Positions 1-6,733 of a DNA stretch of 9,244 nucleotides are shown here, piece by piece. Within the stretch, counting starts at the first letter, position 1, and each line of letters opens with the position of its first letter. Where the stretch lies: assembly GCA_029865675.1 (NCBI GenBank), contig JARXAU010000103.1, positions 1 to 9,244 of the forward strand, read 5' to 3'. The notes under the pieces are model-generated. The model did not search any database. It had not been told where the DNA came from and saw nothing but the letters and a program-made list of their open reading frames with translations. The stretch is from Rhodoferax sp. GTDB lineage: Bacteria; Pseudomonadota; Gammaproteobacteria; Burkholderiales; Burkholderiaceae_C. The position numbers were made by a program, and so were the translations under genes.

Positions 1-1332
1 GACTAAGCCATCTATTGCGTTACTACTTGCAATGCTGCCCAGCGCGTCACCGGCGTGGGCGGCGGTCACGAAGGCGTCTACCGTGGTGCCCCAGCTGTCC
101 GCGCTGCAGCGGTCCAGGCGCGGGTAGTCCAGCACCAGCAGGTGGGCGTCAAAATTGCAGTCCATCAGGCCGGTAAAGCATGCGGTCTGCGCCGCCAGGT
201 CGCCCCAGATGTAGGTGTGGTAGTCCAGCGGGTTGGCGATGGTGACCTTGTCGCCCAACACCGCGTGCAAGCGGGCGCGCGCCGCGTCCGGAATGGGCGG
301 CAACTCCAGGCCACGCGGCTGTGCCAGATCGGCCACCAGCGAGGCCTCGCCGCCCGAGCAACTGGCCGAAATAATGCGCTTGCCGCCCAACGCGCCATGC
401 ACGTGCAAAAACTTGCAGGTCTCGATCAGCTCGGCCGGGTCGCGCACGCGGGCCACGCCACAGCGGGCAAACAGCGCGTCGTACAAGGCGTCTGGCCCGG
501 CCAGTGAGCTGGTGTGGCTCATGGCGGTTTGCGCGCCCAGCGCGGACGATCCGGCCTTGAGCGCCACCAGCGGCACGCCCTGGCGCAGGGCCTTGAGCGC
601 CACGCGCGAAAAAGCCGCCACATCGTCCAAGCCCTCAATGTGCATGCCGATCACGCTCACGCGCGGGTCGGCCAAGAGCGCGTCCACCAGGCTTTCCATG
701 CTATTGCCCGCCTTGTTGCCCACGGTAATTAAGTAGGCCAGCGGCAGCGCGCGCCGCTGCATGGTCAGGTTCAGGCCGATGTTGCCGCTTTGGGTGATGA
801 GCGCCACGCCGCGCTCCACGCGTTGGCCGCCGTGCTGATCGGGCCACAAGGCCACGCCGTCCAAATAGTTCAGCATGCCGTAGCAGTTGGGGCCGAGCAA
901 GGCCATGTCGAGCGCGTTGTCAATAAGCTGCTGTTGCAAGGCCACCCCCTCGCCGCCCACTTCGGCAAAGCCCGAGGCGTAGCAAATCACCCCGCCCACA
1001 CCCCGCGCTGCCAACTGGCCCACGATGTCCACCGTCGCCTGGGCCGGTACCGCCACAAAGCTGGCGTCCGGCGCCTGGGGCAGCGCGGCCACGTCGGGGT
1101 AGCAGGCGATGCCTTCCACCGACGCGCGCGTGGGGTGCACCGGCCAAAGGTCTCCGGCAAAGCCGAGCTTGCGGCATTGGCGAATGGCCTCTGCGGCGGC
1201 GTTGCCGCCAAACACCGCGATGTGGCGCGGTGAAAACAGGCGCTGCAACTGCGCGCGACCGGAGCGGTCTTGATCGTCGCTTTGATCGTCGCTTTGATCG
1301 TCATTCCGCAGGCCGCCTTGCGCGCCGCTCAT
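1..1332 (-). CDS. ADP-forming acyl-CoA synthetase, N-terminal part (runs off the window)
   Basis: This is the first 444 residues of an NDP-forming acyl-CoA synthetase (acetate-CoA ligase superfamily), which activates a carboxylate to its CoA thioester through a phosphohistidine. The frame is open from the ATG at 1332 to base 1; the C-terminal ATP-grasp part must lie beyond the window. Visible parts are a CoA-binding Rossmann domain starting at HIAVFGG (37-43), a succinyl-CoA-ligase-like domain with TQSGNIG (180-186), and SHTSSLAG, where His273 matches the phosphorylated His of the family. Residues 11-22 are an Asp/Gln-rich low-complexity run. I chose ATG 1332 because GGAAGGGG lies about 7 nt upstream. 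The frame also stays open to a GTG at 1455 that overlaps the stop of the upstream gene as GTGA, giving a 41-residue extension. It is last in the visible operon. The family is sure; the substrate is unknown, and gamma-butyrobetaine or crotonobetaine is inferred from context only. Confidence 0.85.
   Translation of the reverse strand, partial: MSGAQGGLRNDDQSDDQSDDQDRSGRAQLQRLFSPRHIAVFGGNAAAEAIRQCRKLGFAGDLWPVHPTRASVEGIACYPDVAALPQAPDASFVAVPAQATVDIVGQLAARGVGGVICYASGFAEVGGEGVALQQQLIDNALDMALLGPNCYGMLNYLDGVALWPDQHGGQRVERGVALITQSGNIGLNLTMQRRALPLAYLITVGNKAGNSMESLVDALLADPRVSVIGMHIEGLDDVAAFSRVALKALRQGVPLVALKAGSSALGAQTAMSHTSSLAGPDALYDALFARCGVARVRDPAELIETCKFLHVHGALGGKRIISASCSGGEASLVADLAQPRGLELPPIPDAARARLHAVLGDKVTIANPLDYHTYIWGDLAAQTACFTGLMDCNFDAHLLVLDYPRLDRCSADSWGTTVDAFVTAAHAGDALGSIASSNAIDGLV
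1272..1302. repeat. 12-bp tandem repeat in the 5' end of the synthetase gene
   Basis: The unit GATCGTCGCTTT (plus strand) occurs twice exactly at 1272-1283 and 1284-1295, followed by a partial third copy GATCGTC at 1296-1302. On the minus strand it encodes repeated Asp-Asp-Gln-Ser near the N-terminus of the acyl-CoA synthetase. The unit length is a multiple of three, so copy-number change would keep the frame. Confidence 0.9.
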
Positions 1333-1451
1333 CACGACGCCCCTTCCACCGCCTACCGCACCGCTCTTCACACCACTTACCGCGCCGTTTTCCACTCGCG
1401 CACCGTCTTGCGCCGCGTGCTCCGCCGCCGTGGCAGGGGCTGCGGGCGCGC

Positions 1452-2624
1452 TCACGCGCCGTGTACGCGCAGCATGGCGCGCGAGATGATGTGGCGCTGG
1501 ATTTCGCTGGTGCCGTCCCAAATGCGTTCTACCCGCGCGTCGCGCCAAAAGCGCTCAATGGGCAATTGGTTCATCAGGCCCATGCCGCCGAATATTTGCA
1601 GCGCGTTGTCGGTCACCCGTGCCAGCGCCTCAGAGGCAAATAGCTTGGCCATGGCGGCGTCCGAATCGGTCATGGTGCCTTGGTCGCACTTCCAGGCGGC
1701 TTGCAGCGTCAAGAGTTCGGCCGCAGCCAGTTCGGTGGCCATGTCGGCCAGCTTAAAACCCGTGCCCTGGAACTTGCCTATCGCCTGGCCAAACTGCTTG
1801 CGCGTGGCGGCCCATTCGGTGGCCATTTCCATCACCCGCTGGCCTCGGCCCACGCTGGTGGCGGCCACGGTCAGGCGCGTGGCGCCCAGCCACTGGCCCA
1901 TCAAATCAAAACCGGCACCTTCGTCGCCCAGACGCTTGTAGGCGGGCACGCGGCAGTCGGTAAAAAACAGCTCGCACTGGTGGTAGCCCCGGTGCGACAC
2001 ACAGGCCGGGCCCCGGCGCACGGTCAGACCCTGCGAATTCAGGTCCACCAAAAAGCCGGTGATCTTTTTCTTGGGACCGTGCTTGGTGTCCTCGACCCCG
2101 GTGGCGGCAAACAGCACCACAAAGTCGCTCATGTCGGCGTGGCTGATGAAGTGCTTGGTGCCGTTGATGAGGTAGTCGGCGTTCTCGCCTGCACCGTCGC
2201 GCGTGGCGCGGGTTTGCATGCCGCGCACGTCCGAGCCGGCATTGGGTTCGGTCATGGCCAGGCAGTCGTGGCGTTCGCCGCGGATGGTGGGCAGCAAATA
2301 TTCCTCAATCTGCGCGCCTTCGCAGGCCCGCAAGATGTTGCTCGGGCGGGCAATCAGCATTTGCAGGCCGTAAGAAGCGCGTCCGAGTTCGCGCTCCATC
2401 AGCGTAATGGTGAAGTTGTCCAAGCCGCCACCGCCGAGCTCAGAAGGCATATTGGCGGCGTACAGGCCTACTTCGATCGCCTTGGCCTGGATGGATTGGG
2501 CCAGCGCGGGGTCAATCGCGTCGGTGCGCTCCACCTCGTCTTCATGCGGGTACAGCTCTTTTTCGACAAAGGCGCGCACCGTGTCGACGATCATGGTGTG
2601 TTCGGTGCTGAGTGCGAATTGCAT
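1452..2624 (-). CDS. Acyl-CoA dehydrogenase, possibly acting on a betainyl-type acyl-CoA
   Basis: A 390-residue flavoprotein of the usual acyl-CoA dehydrogenase length, which introduces a 2,3-double bond into an acyl-CoA and passes electrons to ETF. The N-terminal helical domain (about 1-115) is followed by the beta domain with AMTEPNAGSD (123-132). The C-terminal helical domain contains RKQFGQAIGKFQ and IFGGMGLMNQ (from 344). At the site where medium-chain enzymes carry the catalytic Glu (Y-E-G-T), this protein reads W-D-G-T-S-E, with Asp370. The alternative base position of isovaleryl-CoA dehydrogenase appears to be Thr249. The start ATG is 30 bp after the stop of the thioesterase upstream, with only a weak GAAAG at about 10 nt. 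Beside an acyl-CoA ligase and carnitine genes, a role in gamma-butyrobetainyl-CoA oxidation or crotonobetainyl-CoA reduction is plausible but inferred. A generic short-chain acyl-CoA dehydrogenase is the alternative. Confidence 0.92.
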   Translation of the reverse strand: MQFALSTEHTMIVDTVRAFVEKELYPHEDEVERTDAIDPALAQSIQAKAIEVGLYAANMPSELGGGGLDNFTITLMERELGRASYGLQMLIARPSNILRACEGAQIEEYLLPTIRGERHDCLAMTEPNAGSDVRGMQTRATRDGAGENADYLINGTKHFISHADMSDFVVLFAATGVEDTKHGPKKKITGFLVDLNSQGLTVRRGPACVSHRGYHQCELFFTDCRVPAYKRLGDEGAGFDLMGQWLGATRLTVAATSVGRGQRVMEMATEWAATRKQFGQAIGKFQGTGFKLADMATELAAAELLTLQAAWKCDQGTMTDSDAAMAKLFASEALARVTDNALQIFGGMGLMNQLPIERFWRDARVERIWDGTSEIQRHIISRAMLRVHGA

Positions 2625-2654
2625 GGCGGAGGTCTTTCAAAAACTTGCGGGATT

Positions 2655-3230
2655 TCAGGCCGTCTTGCGGCGTATGCCCATGGGCTTGCCAACCTGGGCT
2701 GGCGTGGGCAGGCTGGCGTGGGCCTGAGCGATAGCGTGCAGGCGGGTCCGCAAGTCGGCGGGCATGGGCGTGGCGCGGCCTTGGGCAATGTCCACATGCA
2801 CCAGCATTTGCTCCCCCGTGGCCAGCAAATCATCGCTGGCGCCGTGGTGCATGGCATGGAAAATGTGCACGCGCTTGTCGTCAAAGTCCAGCAGTTGCAA
2901 GGTCAGGCGCAGCGGCTCGCCCTCAGCCACTTCACGGATGTTGTGGATGTGGGTTTGCACCGTGTAGAGCGAGTAGCCACCCTGGTCGCGGTAGGCCTCG
3001 TCAATGCCCACCAGGCGAAAAAACGCATCTGAGTTGTCGCCAAACACCAGCAAGTAGCACGACTCGCTCATGTGGCCGTTGTAGTCCACCCATTCGGGCA
3101 GCACGGTGGGGCGGTACAAGCACAGGGGCGCGGCAATGGGAGCGGCTGGGTCCCAGGGCGGCGCGGGCGTGCCTTCGAGCGGGGTGCCCAGGCCGTGGGC
3201 TTTTTTGGTGGTGGATTCAGAGGCAGTCAT
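2655..3230 (-). CDS. Hotdog-fold acyl-CoA thioesterase, second copy in the operon
   Basis: A 191-residue single-domain protein of the 4HBT-like hotdog family, which hydrolyses acyl-CoA thioesters in the cytoplasm. The first 35 residues are a Pro/Ala-rich tail. The fold begins at LYRPTVLPEWVDYNGH (38-53), with Asp49 and the NGH motif at the active-site position. It is clearly paralogous to the thioesterase at 4358-4855: both share PEWVDxNGH, a THI/AHI strand, an EQML-NVD/HVD strand and a closing LP-PAQVG segment. It starts 13 bp after the stop of the MDR gene, with no strong ribosome binding site, so coupling is likely. Known carnitine loci use one enzyme of this kind to hydrolyse betainyl-CoA. 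Because a closer partner of the carnitine dehydrogenase already sits in this operon, this copy may act on another thioester such as carnitinyl-CoA. That assignment is inference. Confidence 0.85.
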   Translation of the reverse strand: MTASESTTKKAHGLGTPLEGTPAPPWDPAAPIAAPLCLYRPTVLPEWVDYNGHMSESCYLLVFGDNSDAFFRLVGIDEAYRDQGGYSLYTVQTHIHNIREVAEGEPLRLTLQLLDFDDKRVHIFHAMHHGASDDLLATGEQMLVHVDIAQGRATPMPADLRTRLHAIAQAHASLPTPAQVGKPMGIRRKTA

Positions 3231-3243
3231 TCACAAAACACTT

Positions 3244-4350
3244 TCAAGGCGGCGCAAGCAGTACGATTTTTCCGACAAAGTTTTTCGCGCTAAAGGTGGC
3301 TTGGGCCAGCGCGATGTCGCGCAGCGCAAAAGTGTGGGCCACTACCGGCGCAATTTCGCCACGCTCGATGTAGCCCACCAGGTTGTCAAAAATGCGGTCC
3401 TCCTGAAAGGTGCAACCCACCAGCGTCAAGTCTTTGAGGTACAGGGTGCGCAAATCCAGGGCCACCAGCGGGCCGGCAATCGCGCCTGAGGTGGCGTAGC
3501 GGCCACCGCGCTTCAAGACGTCTAGCAGCGCGGGCCACTGCGCGCCGCCCACCAGGTCGATGACCACATCCACACTCTCTGCGCCCAGCGCGTGCGCCAG
3601 ATCGGCGCCTCGCGGCAGGCATTCGGCGGCGCCCAGGGTGCGCACGGCGGCGTGTTTGTCAGCGCCCGCCACAGCGATAACGTGCGCACCCCGGCGGCGG
3701 GCCAGTTGCACTGCCGCGCTGCCCACGCCGCCCGAGGCGCCGGTGACCAGCACGCGCTCACCCGCTTTCACCCCCACGCGGTCCACCAGGTTTTCGGCGG
3801 TGGAATAGGCGCAGGGGAAGGACGCCAGTTCGGCGTCGCTCAAGGCGCTGTGAACCGATACGGCGGCGTCGGCGGGCACGCGGGTGTATTGGGCAAAGCC
3901 GCCGTCGCATTCCGAGCCAAAGTACCAGCAGGCGTATGGGCGGTAGTCGGCATAGGCCCGCAATATCGGCCGCACCAGCACGCGCTGGCCGATGCGCGCC
4001 GCGTCCACGCCCGGCCCCACGGCGGCAATGTGGCCGCAGCAGTCCGCGCCCTGGATACGCGGAAAGGCCATGGGCGTGCCGCCCCAGCTCGGGTCGGCGT
4101 CCTGGGCGGTGTCAAACACCGCTGCGCTGCCCTCGGTGGCGCCGGCGGTAGTCTTGGAATACCAACCCACGCGGGTGTTGATGTCAGTGTTGTTGACCGC
4201 GCTGGCCGCCACGCGGATCAGCACCTCGCCTGCGCGTGGCAGGGGCAGGGAGAGGTCGTCGCGGTAATGCAAAACCTCCGGCCCGCCAAAGGCGGTGAGC
4301 ACCACGCCGTGCATGGTGGCGGGCAAGGCGGCGGCGGGCGCGGCGCTCAT
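3244..4350 (-). CDS. Zinc-less MDR-family oxidoreductase (quinone oxidoreductase-like)
   Basis: A 368-residue medium-chain dehydrogenase/reductase. The GroES-like domain comes first (about 13-160), then a Rossmann domain with VLVTGASGGVGSAAVQLA (from 200; glycine motif GASGGVG 204-210), indicating NADP(H) or NAD(H) binding. The catalytic zinc Cys of alcohol dehydrogenases is replaced in NNTDI (53-57) and the GHE motif reads QGADCCGH (100-107), so it resembles the zinc-independent quinone oxidoreductase/enoyl reductase branch. Compared with typical members of about 325 residues, there is extra sequence at about 64-96 and an extra loop with RPYACWYFGSECDGGF (137-152). It lies 7 bp after one thioesterase and 13 bp before the next, so it belongs to the same transcript. 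Its substrate is unknown. Reduction of an unsaturated or keto intermediate of betaine metabolism is possible, but nothing in the sequence specifies it. Confidence 0.85.
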   Translation of the reverse strand: MSAAPAAALPATMHGVVLTAFGGPEVLHYRDDLSLPLPRAGEVLIRVAASAVNNTDINTRVGWYSKTTAGATEGSAAVFDTAQDADPSWGGTPMAFPRIQGADCCGHIAAVGPGVDAARIGQRVLVRPILRAYADYRPYACWYFGSECDGGFAQYTRVPADAAVSVHSALSDAELASFPCAYSTAENLVDRVGVKAGERVLVTGASGGVGSAAVQLARRRGAHVIAVAGADKHAAVRTLGAAECLPRGADLAHALGAESVDVVIDLVGGAQWPALLDVLKRGGRYATSGAIAGPLVALDLRTLYLKDLTLVGCTFQEDRIFDNLVGYIERGEIAPVVAHTFALRDIALAQATFSAKNFVGKIVLLAPP

Positions 4351-4357
4351 GAAAAGC

Positions 4358-4855
4358 CTATTTGGCCGGTGGCAGCGCCATCACCCGCCCCACCTGGGCC
4401 GGGCGCGGCAATGCGGCGTGCTGCGCCGCCAGCGGCTGCAAGTAGGCGGCAACGGCTGGCGCAAACGCGGTGGCGCGCGGGCCTGCCATATCCACATTGA
4501 GCAGCATTTGTTCGCTCACAGCCATCACCTCGGCTTGGCGCTCGGGGTGCAGGCTCAGGCACACATGCAGGCGCTTGGCGTCTACGCCCAAGACTTGCAA
4601 GCGCACTTCTACCGCCGCACCTTGTTTCACCTCGTGCAGGTAGTTGATATGCGCCTCTAGCGTGAACCAGGAGTGCCCGGTGGCTTTGCGCCCGGCGTCA
4701 TCCAGACCCGCCAAATCCATCAACGCGTCCACCGCGCTGCTGAACAGCACCATGTAATAGCCGTCGCGCAGGTGGCCATTGAAGTCCACCCACTCGGGGA
4801 CTATGGTGGTGCGGTAGATGACGGGCAGCGCCGGGGCGCTGGCGGTGTCAGGCAT
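4358..4855 (-). CDS. cdhB: Betainyl-CoA thioesterase-like hotdog protein
   Basis: A 165-residue hotdog thioesterase placed directly after L-carnitine dehydrogenase. In characterised carnitine loci (Pseudomonas aeruginosa cdhC-cdhA-cdhB, from memory) the corresponding gene hydrolyses betainyl-CoA to glycine betaine, and in some bacteria it is fused to the dehydrogenase. The core motif is VPEWVDFNGH (19-28), with Asp24 as the likely catalytic acid, followed by the AHINYLHEVKQG and SEQMLLNVDM strands. I chose ATG 4855, which overlaps the stop of the dehydrogenase gene by 8 bp. A GTG at 4888 would add 11 residues but gives a 41 bp overlap, and neither start has a clear Shine-Dalgarno sequence. 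The tight overlap suggests translational coupling. The betainyl-CoA substrate is inferred from gene order and family; the paralog at 2655-3230 is the other candidate for the same job. Confidence 0.87.
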   Translation of the reverse strand: MPDTASAPALPVIYRTTIVPEWVDFNGHLRDGYYMVLFSSAVDALMDLAGLDDAGRKATGHSWFTLEAHINYLHEVKQGAAVEVRLQVLGVDAKRLHVCLSLHPERQAEVMAVSEQMLLNVDMAGPRATAFAPAVAAYLQPLAAQHAALPRPAQVGRVMALPPAK

Positions 4856-5813
4856 CTGGCGCAATGCCGTGTTTGAGTTTGGTGACACGAATGGCCTCTT
4901 GCACCGCCATCAGGCAGTCGTCGCGGTAGCGTTCCCAGTCGGCAATGCTGCGCTCGCCGAGTTGCTCCACGCTGCCTTCGGCCACGGCGTCGAGCAAGCT
5001 GTCGGTGAGTTCGGGCGCCTCCAACTTAGTCCAAGGCAGTTTCAGCGCCGGGCCAAACTGGGCCATGAAGTGGCGCATGCCCGCATCGCCCCCGGCCAGG
5101 GTGTAAATCAAAAAGCTGCCCATGAAGGACCAGCGCATGCCCGCGCCAAAGCGGATGGCGTCGTCAATCTCGCCGGTGGTGGCCACGCCGTCGTTGACCA
5201 GGTGCAGGGATTCGCGCCACATGGCTTCAAGCAAGCGGTCGGCAATAAAGCCGGGCACCTCTTTGCGCACATGCAGCGGGCGCATGCCCAAGCTGCGGTA
5301 GACCTGCATGGCGGCTTGCACCGCCTCGGGCGCGGTGTTGACGCCGCCCACCACTTCCACCAGCGGCAGCAAATACACCGGGTTGAACGGGTGGCCGACC
5401 ACGCAGCGCTCGGGGTGATGGGCTTGGGCATAAAAGTCGGTGGGCAGCAGGCCCGAGGTGCTCGAACCAATCAGCACCTTGGGCCGCGCTGCAGCGGTGA
5501 TTTGCGCATGCAGCGCCAGTTTCAGGTCCTGGCGCTCGGGCGCGCTTTCCTGGATGAAGTCGGCGTGGGCCACGCATTCCTCCACCGTGGCTACAAATGT
5601 CAGGCGGTCTTGCGAAGCGCCGAGCGCCAGGCCTTGGGCGGTGAGCGCCCCCCAGGCTTTGGCGGTGCGCGCGCGCAAAGCGGCTTCGGCGCCGGGCGCT
5701 GGGTCCCAGGCAATCACGTCCAGGCCATGGGCCAGGGCGCGGGCGACCCAGCCGCTGCCAATGACGCCAGTGCCCAGGGCCGCGAAGGTTTTGATGTCGG
5801 TAATGAAGTTCAT
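4848..5813 (-). CDS. lcdH: L-carnitine dehydrogenase
   Basis: A 321-residue cytoplasmic enzyme of the 3-hydroxyacyl-CoA dehydrogenase fold that oxidises L-carnitine to 3-dehydrocarnitine with NAD+ (EC 1.1.1.108). The N-terminal Rossmann domain has GTGVIGSG (14-21) and Asp37 at the end of strand 2, which fits NAD+ preference. Family motifs follow in order: ESAPER (89-94), GSSTSG (116-121), GHPFNP (140-145) with the probable catalytic His141 and Glu153 in PLVEVVGG, then the C-terminal helical domain with EVPGFIADRLLEAMWRE and VATTGEIDDAIRFGAG. These match carnitine dehydrogenases more closely than ordinary 3-hydroxybutyryl-CoA dehydrogenases, as far as I recall the sequences. It starts 32 bp after the BKACE stop and overlaps the thioesterase start downstream. 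BKACE upstream and thioesterase downstream are exactly the next two pathway steps, which supports the call. Confidence 0.94.
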   Translation of the reverse strand: MNFITDIKTFAALGTGVIGSGWVARALAHGLDVIAWDPAPGAEAALRARTAKAWGALTAQGLALGASQDRLTFVATVEECVAHADFIQESAPERQDLKLALHAQITAAARPKVLIGSSTSGLLPTDFYAQAHHPERCVVGHPFNPVYLLPLVEVVGGVNTAPEAVQAAMQVYRSLGMRPLHVRKEVPGFIADRLLEAMWRESLHLVNDGVATTGEIDDAIRFGAGMRWSFMGSFLIYTLAGGDAGMRHFMAQFGPALKLPWTKLEAPELTDSLLDAVAEGSVEQLGERSIADWERYRDDCLMAVQEAIRVTKLKHGIAPDA

Positions 5814-5845
5814 GGTGACTTAGGGTGTGCGGTGGATAAAGCGGA

Positions 5846-6733
5846 TCAGCCGCGCTTCTTCAGGCCCATTTTTTCGCGGCCCTGGGCCGGGGTCATGGGC
5901 GTGCCGCCCAGGCGGGTGATGATTTCCACCACGCGCTCGGTCAGCGACCCATTGGTGGCCAGCACGCCTTTGTCCAGCCAGAGGTTGTCTTCCAGCCCCA
6001 CGCGCACATTGCCGCCCAGCAGCATGGCCTGCGCGGCCATGGGCATTTGCGTGCGGCCAATGCCAAAGCCCGACCACACCACGCCCGGCGGCAGGTTGTC
6101 GACCATGGCTTTCATGGTGGTGGTGTCAGCCGGTGCGCCCCAAGGAATGCCCAGGCAGAGCTGGAACAGCGGGTTGTCCAGCAAGCCTTCCTTGATCATT
6201 TGCTTGGCAAACCACAGGTGGCCGGTGTCAAAAATCTCTAGCTCAGCCTTCACGCCCAGTTCGGTAATGCGTTTCGCACCGGCGCGCAAGGCGGCCGGGG
6301 TGGAGACATAAATCGTGTCGCCGTCGCCAAAGTTCAGCGTGCCGCAGTCCAGGGTACAAATTTCGGGCAGCAGTTGCTCCACATGAATCAGGCGCGCCAG
6401 GGGGCCAATCAGGTCGGTGTTGGGGCCAAAGCGGGTGGGCGTCTCACCAGGTCCGATCTCCAGGTCGCCCCCCATGCCCGCAGTCAGGTTGACGATGATG
6501 TCCACGCCCGAGTCGCGAATGCGGTCCATCACCTCGGCATACAAAGCCGGGTCACGGCTGAATTGGCCAGTCTCCGGGTTGCGCACGTGGCAGTGCACCA
6601 CGGTGGCACCGGCATTGGCCGCCTCCACCGCAGCGGCGGCGATTTGCGTGGGGGTAACGGGCACGTGCGGGCTTTTGGCAGCGGTGTCGCCCGCGCCAGT
6701 GAGCGCGCAGGTAATGATGACGTTGGGGTTCAT
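5846..6733 (-). CDS. cdhC: BKACE-family 3-dehydrocarnitine cleavage enzyme (DUF849)
   Basis: A 295-residue TIM-barrel enzyme of the beta-keto acid cleavage family (DUF849, COG3246). Members use a divalent metal, usually zinc, to condense a beta-keto acid with acetyl-CoA and split it into acetoacetate and a new acyl-CoA. In carnitine loci, 3-dehydrocarnitine plus acetyl-CoA gives betainyl-CoA plus acetoacetate. The metal motif HCHVR gives His47 and His49, and the third ligand is Glu248 in GLEDN (246-250). NLTAGMGGD (about 82-90) and GIPWGAP are typical substrate and CoA-site segments. The N-terminus MNPNVIITCALTGAGD is the standard family start, and its ATG overlaps the stop of the upstream aldolase-like gene as ATGA, so translation is probably coupled. 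Substrate assignment rests on the adjacent lcdH; the family has many other keto-acid substrates. Confidence 0.93.
   Translation of the reverse strand: MNPNVIITCALTGAGDTAAKSPHVPVTPTQIAAAAVEAANAGATVVHCHVRNPETGQFSRDPALYAEVMDRIRDSGVDIIVNLTAGMGGDLEIGPGETPTRFGPNTDLIGPLARLIHVEQLLPEICTLDCGTLNFGDGDTIYVSTPAALRAGAKRITELGVKAELEIFDTGHLWFAKQMIKEGLLDNPLFQLCLGIPWGAPADTTTMKAMVDNLPPGVVWSGFGIGRTQMPMAAQAMLLGGNVRVGLEDNLWLDKGVLATNGSLTERVVEIITRLGGTPMTPAQGREKMGLKKRG

Noticed and set aside
1272..1302. Short tandem repeat considered as a CRISPR or iteron array
   Set aside because: The units are contiguous with no spacers, number fewer than three, and lie in frame within a coding region.
1680..3032. A 450-codon plus-strand open frame
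   Set aside because: It lies antisense to the acyl-CoA dehydrogenase and a thioesterase, both with clear family motifs. Its translation is Gly/His/Ala/Val-rich with no recognisable domain, as expected for a GC-rich shadow frame.
4856..4888. Longer thioesterase starting at GTG 4888
   Set aside because: It would overlap the dehydrogenase gene by 41 bp without a ribosome binding site; ATG 4855 gives the short overlap usual in this operon. It is not fully excluded.
4848..5813. Ordinary 3-hydroxybutyryl-CoA dehydrogenase instead of carnitine dehydrogenase
   Set aside because: The flanking BKACE and hotdog thioesterase genes and the motif set (TDIKTFAALGTGVIGSGW, ATTGEIDDAIRFGAG) fit carnitine dehydrogenase much better.
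4818..6311. A 497-codon plus-strand open frame
   Set aside because: It is antisense to L-carnitine dehydrogenase and BKACE; composition is low-complexity and no motif is seen.
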